Part shown: positions 55,701 through 64,000 of the stretch, piece after piece
Numbering within the stretch: position 1 is the stretch's first letter
Layout: the number at the start of each line of letters is the position of its first letter
DNA from: Eopsaltria australis
Lineage: Eukaryota; Chordata; Aves; Passeriformes; Petroicidae
Assembly (NCBI GenBank): GCA_034509425.1
Contig: JAVTVJ010000776.1
Span: forward strand, 1 to 64,000
Reading direction: 5' to 3'
DNA: 64,000 nt
The notes under the pieces: model-generated
Seen by the model: only the letters and a program-made list of their open reading frames with translations
Told to the model about the DNA's origin: nothing
Databases searched by the model: none
Program-made: the position numbers and the translations under genes

Positions 55701-58700
55701 CTAAAAAGTGTTGATTTGACACAAGGAGTTTACAACCTCACACAAAGACATGACTGCAGAAGAGCAGACAAAAGCTCCTCAGAAAGCAAATGAAGACAAT
55801 ACTGAAAAAAATCAGCTGTTGAATCCTACCACAGAAGAAGAATGAAATTATCACAGAGTTGGTGAAAACAGAAGGCTATTCAGAAAGAAATAGAAAAAAA
55901 CTAGTACTCGAATGAAAAAAAGCCCCAAAACAAAACCAAGCAATCTAGGAGTTTATATGAACTATTCATATACGCTGAATATGCCAGCAAGACAAAAGAA
56001 CACACATATGGCAATTTAAGGGGCATTTATGTTCAAAACAGTAGGGCTTTAAGTTCTACTGATATGAAGACAAAAACTAGAAGGCATAATATATTACTCA
56101 AAGGAATTTAAACAAAAAGCTGTAATAGTGGGGAAAGATTAAAAAGGGCTTTGGTTAAAAGAAAGCACAATTCACTTGCACAGAATTCCTGACTTCTACA
56201 AGTCAATATTACCCCTGCTTTTACCCCTAGCTCCTCCCCTGTAATATGAGTGCTTCCTTTCTACTTCCCCTGTTTTTTTCCCATTTACCCATAGGCTGAT
56301 GTCTTCTTGAGGATAGAAGGTGGTTGAGCCCCTGGAAGGGGAATGTCCTGTATGAGGATGTTGGAGGGAGCATGAGGCATATCTGGCAAGGGGATACTTT
56401 CCACTTCAACATGCTGAGCATTCTGGAAGGGAGGGGGAAAAAAAAGAGAATGGGTTACTCCCACAGAAGCTACTGCACAAACTTTACTTAGGGTGTGTTA
56501 TCTTGCAGTAGTCCATGAAAGAAATTTGGGAAAGTGTCAACAGTAAAAGCTTTCAATGCAAACCAAAGCACTTGCAATGCATCCGTGAAAAGCTTTAGTA
56601 TTTCAGTCAAAACTCAGTCAGGTTTCTATCTTCCTTTAGACCTTCAGTCTACAAAATGAAGAGGCTGCAGACAAACATGGTTGTGCTTTTGTGTTTTTTA
56701 AGTATTCAAGTCATAGACTGCTGCATGTTCCAAAGGAAAGAAAAAAAAAGTCTTACAGATCCTTGCACTTGCATGACACTATGTTCTCCAGCACGGTAGG
56801 GAAGAATATTAGAGAAAGATCTTTAAAGGAACGCCAAAGGATTCTCATTATTTCCAGCAAGAGATTTAGCAGAAATTCACAGAAATATCAATTGCACACT
56901 CACAGGCGCACTCTCTCTTTAACACAGAAAACAAAAGGCTAATATAGTTGATTTGCAACACAAATTTCCCTTTCCTCCTTTCGTGTTGAATGAGATCAGC
57001 GTATCAGAGACAGTGACCTGACAACCTCACTGTCCTCACTGAAATGTTCTAATTGGAGGTACTATGCAAATTAATATTTCATATGGGCCATGTGATGCTG
57101 AACTCGTATAAATCTCCCTTCCTCTCTAACTGTCACACCTAATGAGCAAAGAGAATGCACTACCACAGTTACAAGACTGAAACATAGTAAGCACTACCTT
57201 GACAGCATCAAAATACTGGCTGAGTTGTGCTCTCTTCTGCTCATACTCCACTTCCAACTTGCGCAGTTCTTTATAGATGTCAGGATTTTCCTTCTCATAG
57301 AGCCGCAAGATACGTTCAAAGGTCTCACGGAGCTTTTTGCGTTTATCCTTCAGCACTTTTTCATTAAGTTGTGGCTGCTGTACTGGGTTAAACTCTGATC
57401 CAAGACAGCAAAAAACATGACAAAAAAATTTGCAAATTACTCTACTGCACAACTATGATGAATGAAACTACTTCAAAGCAAGTTCCAATCCCTGTTTTCA
57501 GGAAGTCTTCAGCCTTATGACAATCCCCTCCTTGAACTCTACATTAGTAGCACACACACACACACACTACTCATTCAATCATCTGGGAGAAAAGTCCTCT
57601 TTGATGGCACCACATCACCTCAAATCATAAACAACCTCCAGATATTCATAGAATCCCCCCTTCTAACAGGAAAGGAAAAAAAGATTACTCTATTTCAGTC
57701 TCCCCTGTTGGCTGTTAAAACTATGCTGTGCATCCACATAAACCACTGCCTAAGTCCAACACCTGGTACCTCTCACTCACCCATCTCATCCAATTTCTCC
57801 ATGTCCCGGATAATCTGCTTTGGATCTTTCATCTTCAGCACAGCTGCTCGTACCATCATCCGTTGCTTTTTGTTCTAAGATCAGAGATCAAACAGATCAG
57901 AAAGGATTCACAGCAGAAAGACACAACATCTGTCACCCCTCTCTCAGTATTTCCAGCCTGAAGGAAAAAACACACCTCAAAATGCCCTGAAAATGTTCCC
58001 CATGGCACAAATCAGCAGCAAATGTAGTTTTAAAACTTCTGGTAATTTTAATTCCACTATCTTGGTAATTGCAAATGCTACTATCATTCCTTCACTCCAA
58101 CTAAGACACATACAATCAACACAATAAGCAACTGAAAAAATACAGTAAAACACACTAACAAGTGTGTGAGTCTTTGGTGCTTTATTTGTTTGGTTTGTTT
58201 GTTTTCTTTTAATTTGGTTTGTTACTTGCTTCTTTGCTTTGTTTTTTTGGGTTTTTTTATTCCTAAGTACTTATAATAATGTTTCAAAAATAATTACAAG
58301 TTAAAAAACAGCTGCTGCTATGTTAACTCAAAACAAGACTCCTATGTTTTTTTACACTACTTGTTTGGATGGTATTCCCAAAGTCAGTCTTAGGATATCA
58401 ACCAAAATATCCACAGTCTATTAATGGCCCTTTACAATCACAAACATGATATACAGTATAGGAAATGCCAACTAAATTTTCACCAATCTCTTTATTTACC
58501 TTCTTTAGTTCCCTTTTCCGAGCTTCCTTCCCTAGAGGGGAAAAGAAAAAGAAAATAACAACTTGAAAGACAAAATCAAATGAACAAAGAACCTTTCCTT
58601 CATCAAAACTAGGGCTGTTTCTCAACAGCTCACTCATTTTACAAAGTCTTATTGTAACTCAGCTTCCCAGTGAAAGAGAAATACAGCATGAAATAGATTT

Positions 58701-61105
58701 CTATTTCTTGTCTTTTATACAGAAAAAAAAGAGATACTGCAGTCCTCATGTCTCCAGAAACAGGTTTTTTTCCATACAAAAAAGAACAACAGGCAACAGA
58801 AGTCATAGTGATAGGTGCAATCATGAAAAGATTGTTGCACAGAAACTGAAATAGAGTCATCAGACAACACACTTTTCGTGGGGTAACCTTAATCAAAAAC
58901 TCCCAGTACAGAAGAAAGGAGGTGGAGCCGGAAATGAGGTACCCAAAAGGAGGCATTACAGTTTCCGCCTCCAGAACTCATAAAACCAGGAGACAACCTA
59001 GAGAGGCCCTCTTTTAGACCTCCGGTTTGCTGAGGAAAAACGTCGCTTTCTCTCCCCTCCGCGCCGTCTGGTGAGGTCCCCTCAGGCCACGTGGCCTGGG
59101 GCTACTGGCCGAGATGGCGCGGAGGGGGAGGGGAGGGGGGAAACCCGGGTCAGTCTCTCAGTTCCTCACGGTGCTTTTATGGGAGAGGGAACTAAATCAG
59201 CTCTGCTCAGCTCCGCCCGAGCCAAAAGGGGCTTCACTCTGCTGCCCCAAGCTAAGGAACCTTGCCAACTCTGCCCTGCCTAACCCAGCTTGGCCGGCTC
59301 CGTGCACAGCCCGGCACAGGAGAGAGAGAGCTCGGGTGTCCCTTTTGTAACTTGAACGCGGTCCCACTGGCCCTGCGGCACGGCCTGGCGCGGGAGAGCG
59401 GCACAGGCGAACTCCTCTCCCTGCAGCTCGGACATGGCCCTGCCGGGCCTGCTCTGCAGAGCAGCTCGGCGCGAGAGAGAGCTCGGGCAGCCCCCTACAG
59501 TTTGGACACGGCCGCGCCAACCCCTGCAGCTGAGGCGCGGCTTGGATGGAGAATGGCACAGACGAACTCCTCTCCCTCAGCTCAAACGCTGAGCATACTA
59601 CACTTGAACAATGCGGGCGGAGGTCATGTGACCATCGCCCGGCCGAAAGACAAATTAACTGTTTTCTTTCAACATCAGGATGGGACTTGAAAACATCCGT
59701 TTCCCCCCACGCAGAAAGAAAAGGAATGAAGACACTTACAACAGGTAATACATAAAGACTCCAAGTTAATGAATGTAGTCAAGCCTATATTCAGAGAAGG
59801 AGGAGATGAGGAGTGCCTTGAGGCTGAAAATTCTCTTGTAAAGACGTTGATAAACTCGGCTATAATATACCCTGTAATATATGAACAATGGTCTAAAAGG
59901 GGTGGAAAAAGGGGGATGTAATGTTCTAAGTACAAGCAGTGGACTAAGACTCTTGTGTATAAGATTCCTTGGCCCGGGAATAATAGAAGAAGACTTGTGT
60001 TGCCGATAATGAAGAAAGGGGATTTCTTTGCCACTGTAATAGAAGTGTTCATCCTCAAAAAAGGTACCTCAACGACCATCATATGTCCATTTGTGGTAGC
60101 CCTGGGAAAGCTACTGAAGTGGGAAGGGTTTCCAGAACAAGCAAATCTTTTCCTCTGGACAGTTGCTTACTGGGAGGCTGACAACCATAGGAACTGTATT
60201 TCCTATGGAGAATCAACATAATAGAGCAAGAGAAAGCTTCTCTCCCTACAGGAACTGAGAAAAAACTGTTCCAGAGGTGGTAATTTAACTACAAGTTGAA
60301 GTGCTGCCTTTTGTATGGTCAGTGGGAAAGAAATGAAGAGGTTGGGGCAGGGGGGGGGGGAGGGGAAGGTGTTCTAAAGGTCTTGTTCTGATTCCTGATT
60401 ATTATTATTCCTGTTTTAAGTCTGTTAATAAATTCCTTTTATATTCCTTAAAGTATAAACCTAATTTGCCTACTATTAATCCTTATCTCACAACAAAATC
60501 AAGTAATTTTGGTAAGTGTGCTGGCATTTAGCCAAAAAACTCAAATAGGTGAATTGAAACCACTACAACACTTCACAAATACGTAGGCTTTGAGAATGCC
60601 TCTGAAATAAAGCACATCCACTGTGGGAGTCTGGATTTTCCTTCATTTGCTGAGCATTAATAACATCTGGCATGGTTCCAAAAGCAGAAAAATAAAACAG
60701 TAAGACAGCTCTTCCATCTAACCAAAGCATCTGCAAAATTTAACATGTTCCTCAAATTCCTGCCTGGGACAGATTAACTGTCCCAGGAAGCAGCCTGCAG
60801 TTTATCCAACAGCTAAGTACAAAGGCCTTCCAACACTGATAACCAGTGGAAAGCCAAGACGTAAATACTCAAGAGAAGCAAGAGCAGGAGAGCAAGCAGC
60901 CTTCCCAGACAAAACTGAAATAATTTTCAAGGTAGAGAAACTCAGTTCTGATCCACAAATGAGGATTCTATCCTCAGAGAAAGCTTTTTATCTGCTCCTC
61001 TAGGCCCCATTCCCACCTGCTTAGCTTTTGTGGATACTTACGGGCTTGATCTGTGGGATTCATAAACTTGCCACTCTTGGTGGATGATGTAGATCTCCGC
61101 CCCAT
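49705..61105 (-). CDS. WBP11: WBP11, WW domain-binding protein 11 (splicing factor)
   Basis: A nuclear pre-mRNA splicing factor that binds WW domains of PQBP1 and NPW38 and inhibits PP1. Coding exons (minus): 61042-61105, 58500-58531, 57781-57874, 57198-57394, 56289-56422, 55375-55574, 54349-54543, 53745-53846, 51576-51890, 50782-50964, 49705-50138. All have GT/AG ends and joining phases, giving 649 residues; the human protein is about 641. Start Met-Gly-Arg-Arg-Ser-Thr-Ser. Residues 22-130 are basic and helical. A first Pro-rich stretch lies near 190-225, then an acidic Asp/Ser/Glu region (245-305) and the PP1-docking Val-Arg-Phe (about 309-311) before a Lys-rich signal. A Glu-rich and Gln-rich stretch (350-400) with seven Gln precedes long Pro-Gly-Pro repeats (410-505), the WW ligands. 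The C-terminus is conserved (Met-Lys-Glu-Met-Glu-Gly-Leu-Leu). Intact and surely functional. Confidence 0.97.
52156..52600 (-). repeat. Solo LTR K, alpharetrovirus-like, in WBP11 intron
   Basis: On the minus strand an AATAAAGGCCATTTGACCAT stretch (about 52252-52272) followed by CACCACATTAGTGTC resembles the poly(A)/R region of avian leukosis-type LTRs, and CCTTCA (52156) resembles their 3' end. I could not find a clean target duplication, so the ends are approximate. It shares WBP11's orientation and lies in the intron between the exons at 53745 and 51890. Confidence 0.6.
52777..53360 (+). repeat. Solo LTR L in WBP11 intron
   Basis: 584 bp, TGTCTTAGG to AACTACCACA, with 5-bp duplications CCCTT at 52772-52776 and 53361-53365. 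It is antisense to WBP11. An ATTAAA-type signal lies near 53307. Its start resembles those of H and the reverse of the B LTR ends. Confidence 0.85.
59605..60567 (+). repeat. LTR-like insertion J in WBP11 intron
   Basis: The 3' ~650 bp match element H in order: a GTGTTGC...GGGATTTCTTTG block, AATAAA (60428), TCTTATCTCACAACA and GAAACCACTACA. ACACT flanks it (59600-59604 and 60568-60572). The GC-rich stretch 59040-59600 resembles the middle of H, so the true 5' end may lie further left. It contains an 88-codon open frame (59955-60221) related to the one in H. Confidence 0.65.
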
Positions 61106-61121
61106 TTTGATCTTTTTTCTT
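61106..61121 (-). other. WBP11: WBP11 exon 2, 5' UTR part
   Basis: The acceptor (pyrimidine-poor, ending GGCAG) lies at 61126-61122, so the exon begins 16 bases before the ATG. The Kozak context AAAATGG is good. Confidence 0.8.
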
Positions 61122-62099
61122 CTGCCTCAAAAAACAAAACTTAAAAAAAAGGGAGGCACCTGGAAAAGATGACATGGTTTCAGGTCCTACACACTGGTAG
61201 CTTGAGGATGCTCACTTCTTTATATCAGCAATTTATTCCCTCAAAGAGATCAAATACTTTTAAAGCCCTCAACCCTGACTTTGACCTCAGGCACCCATAT
61301 CAAAATTGCCTTACTCCAACAAAGTAGTGCTATTTAACTAAGTACCGACTTATTACTACTTTAGTAAGTTATAATCTTAGACTAATTGATGAGTTTGTTA
61401 ATATTCATTCTAAGTCTCAAATCAAGAAGCTTTGTCCTTATGCTATGGAGGGGTGCAGGGCAGGGAAAAACATATTCTACTTTTCTAAGAGCGTATCAGA
61501 GTTCAGCTTCTCATTCACTCTCATAAATGGTACTCTCCAGTTTTCACCCTTCTCTGTTTCAAATGTTCCCCACAAATTTTCTCCCTTCCTCAGACTTCTA
61601 CCTGCCCCTGATCTGCCTCCCCAGCACCCACTGTATCAGCAAGTGTAGGGTTATTCTGCAAAAAATTATTCCCTGTCTTAAGACATTTCTTCAGCTTACA
61701 GATGACAACATAAGTGTCCAAACTACAGCCAGGGACGTTTCTTCTCTCCCTCCTCCTCCAAACCTACTTCCCTGCCAAAACACTGTCGGTTTGTTTTTTT
61801 TTGTTTTTTTGCAAGACACTATCACTTCTTCAGGTGGGAAGCTGAAGACCAAACAGAGGTAGAAGCTACATTTATACCCCTTATTTCCCCTATTTCTGAT
61901 ATTTAAAGACTAAAGGGAAAGACAACAAACTTCTGAAACCTTGATTTCAGATCTTCTAAGGACCCAGACTAAAGAGTTTCAACGCAACAAGTTAACAGCC
62001 GAAGGTGAAAAAAATACAATAAATCAAGCACTAAATTAATTATTCTTCTGGCCACATAGGAACGGGACAGAAAGCCCCCTCCTCCTACTCCCGCCCGAT

Positions 62100-62420
62100 G
62101 AAAGGAGGGAGAAAATGAGGTAGCGCGAACTGCCACCTTCTCCTCGCCTCTCTTCCCCTCGCAGCCCAGCACCGCCGCGCCCCTCTCACCCCTCGGCCCG
62201 GCCGGACCCGGCCCCCTCCGGCGGCAGCGGCCTCGCTCAACCCCGCGCCCGCCGCCGCGGCCCCGCCGCCATCTTGCACCGGCACCGAGTGGCGGCGCGG
62301 AGCCGCGCGCCGGAAGCGGCAGCCCCGGCTCGATGGTTCCGCCGCCGCTCGCTCCCTCTCGGAGGCTCCAACTCTATGGTTAGACCTGAGCAGGGGCGGG
62401 AAGGCGGGCACAGGGACTGG
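62100..62420 (-). promoter_or_regulatory. WBP11: WBP11 CpG-island promoter and non-coding exon 1
   Basis: A GC- and CpG-rich block with no TATA box. A donor GTGAGA (minus, 62184-62189) would end exon 1 at 62190, and a GCCATCTTG motif (YY1-like, about 62267-62275) lies where transcription is likely to start. In mammals another gene diverges from here, but I could not support one on the plus strand between 62300 and 63050. Confidence 0.6.
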
Positions 62421-62460
62421 GATAGAGATAGGGATAGAGATAAGGACAGGGACTGGGACC
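62418..62460. repeat. Hexamer repeat near the WBP11 promoter
   Basis: Seven imperfect units of the GGGATAGAGATA/GGGACT type. It is a short low-complexity tract and its function is unknown. Confidence 0.6.
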
Positions 62461-63058
62461 AGCGCCTAGCCGGCCCCGGCGGACTCTGGGAGCGGGCGGA
62501 CACATGCGGTGCGGGAGGGGTGCTGCCGTAGGGGCAGGGCTGGAAACAGGGCTGCGAACGCGGCCAGCGCGGCCTCTGCTCCCCCGCGCTCTTCAGGGGA
62601 GATCCCCCGAAGTGTCCTCCGTGCCCTGAACAAGGTGGAGCCGAGCGGCATGTGGGAGCCCTCTGCCAGTGGGGAATAAATGCAAAGCACTGCGGGAGCA
62701 GGGGCTGCCCCCAGCCTCAGGGCTGCTCCATGGTTTATTGCAGGCTTGGCCCCACGGCAACGCCGCTCCCCTGAGAGCGGAGCTGGAATCCCTCTGCTGG
62801 GCTCCTGGGCCCGCTGCTCTTCCAGGGGACTACTGGAGAAAAGTGACTAGATTACGCTCATCGAGCAGCTCAGAGGTACAGAAAGAACGGGAGAGATAAT
62901 TTGATGCCATCGGGGACCACAGAAGCTCTGTTACTTGTCTCTTCCTACAGCCTCCACTGTAGTGAACTGGCGAGGCTGGTGAACCTGGTGGGAGCTGTTT
63001 TATGTCATTGTCCAAAGTACAATTTCCAGCAAAAGTCATGAAGAAACAGGTTAAAGAT

Positions 63059-63736
63059 TGTAATAAATAAGTACGCCCAATTTATAGTAAAACAAGTATA
63101 AAATTTATTTCATGTCCGAGAGTTAGAACACGCAATGCCACGATCTAAAAGGGGGACAGTGCCAAGCCCAGGGTTGGCACTGGGTGAACGCAGGTCTGAC
63201 CTCTATCGCATCAGACCTCCCTCTGTTCACCCCGGCTGCTTTCAACAGCTGGTTTATATACAGTTTTGACCGTAAAGTCCGGATTTTGGGTATTGTTTCT
63301 GTCACTCAGCATATTCATGAAGCATGCTATTCATGAAACTGAGGTGGACAAAAACGCATCCTGTGTTTGATTGATTTCTCATCACCAGAGGATGTTATCT
63401 GATGGCTCATGATGTTCTTTATCCTGGTCCAATCTGGTCGTTAACACCTGAGCTGGGATGGGATTTTCGTAGATGGTCGATCAGTTCTGCCATCAGCTCT
63501 GCCAGGAAATTCTCCTTGGAAAATGTAGATATCAGGAGTCAGCTGAATGCTTTCCTGATGTGCTGCCGTTCTCTGTAGTGCTGTCTTTGGGATGTAAATC
63601 AGTTCCCTGGGTGAGGCCACAATTCTTTTCTTGGGCAGGCTCTGCTTGTTCTAAAACTGGTTACAACTAAACCTTTTTTGCTATATATTTCGATATTACA
63701 TATTTGAGCACGAATTTCCCGCTTTTATTTATAACA
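63059..63736 (-). repeat. Solo LTR F2
   Basis: 678 bp, a near-identical twin of F1 (15783-16460), with 4-bp duplications AGAT at 63055-63058 and 63737-63740. The remaining 63741-64000 shows no gene. Confidence 0.9.
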
Positions 63737-64000
63737 AGATGCACGAAACATCAATGTGCAAGCAATAAAATATGGGTGCAGGCTTAAAGAACTAGCAACT
63801 AGCATGCTGGGGAGGAGATGTAGGAAGGAAATTTTTTCTCTGCACAGGTGGCAGCTGGGAAGAGAGGTGGTCAGCTCTCCAGGCAGGATTTCCAGACTCC
63901 CTGCTCCTGGTGAACACACCATGCAGCACAATGTTGCTAAAGTTTTCCAAATAATGGCGACTCAGCTGGCTAATTTGTAAAGATCATCGCAGGGTGGGTG

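Noticed and set aside
59040..59604. Extending element J leftward to about 58.6 kb
   Set aside because: The GC-rich stretch resembles the middle of H, but I found no LTR start with a matching duplication there, whereas ACACT flanks 59605-60567.
62274..62531. Plus-strand frame with Arg-Asp repeats as a coding exon
   Set aside because: It arises from the hexamer repeat beside the promoter and has no splice support.

Overview
The window is a bird genome, most likely a passerine. The evidence is an H2B protein that looks like the standard avian form, chicken-type H1 and H2A, a WBP11 gene with ordinary vertebrate splice sites, and a dense load of avian-type endogenous retroviruses (ERVs) and solo LTRs. 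All calls come from reading the sequence; no searches were run.

Layout: (1) 1-4.8 kb holds the 3' end of an env-less ERV (copy B3, LTR 265-1138), a solo LTR with a 6-bp target duplication (1220-1610) and a 413-bp direct repeat pair (2031 and 3361). (2) 5.9-14 kb is a small replication-type histone cluster: a broken H4 (minus), an intact H2B (plus), an intact H1 (minus) and an H2A (minus) that lacks seven core residues. No H3 is present. (3) 14.85-41.43 kb is one old class I-like provirus (G, minus strand, 4-bp target duplication ATTG) that was hit repeatedly. It holds solo LTR F1 and a second provirus A (17696-37168, duplication TAGGT). A in turn holds LTR H in env (GATAG), provirus B1 in pol (AAGCC), LTR C in pol (ATGTT) and LTR E just before gag (TTGTGA). 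LTR C contains a further element, D, with a long intact env. The host reading frames resume across three of these joints, which proves the nesting. (4) 41.72-48.97 kb is provirus B2, a sister of B1, with strand-biased G-to-A changes mostly in GG and several Trp codons turned to stops. (5) 49.05-62.3 kb is WBP11 on the minus strand, twelve exons with a complete 649-residue reading frame; its introns hold three LTR insertions. (6) 62.3-64 kb is the WBP11 CpG-rich promoter side and solo LTR F2, a twin of F1.

Biology: the histone genes supply S-phase chromatin protein and carry their own 3' stem-loops instead of poly(A) signals. WBP11 is a nuclear splicing factor. In the human genome an H4 gene, H2A.J and WBP11 are neighbours on 12p12.3, so this block looks like the avian counterpart, pushed apart by about 27 kb of nested ERV. 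The most notable observations are the H2A lacking residue E56 with D90N in the acidic patch, the multi-layer ERV nest, the GG-context hypermutation in B2, the intact env of element D, and a Gag with membrane segments in the env-less B family.
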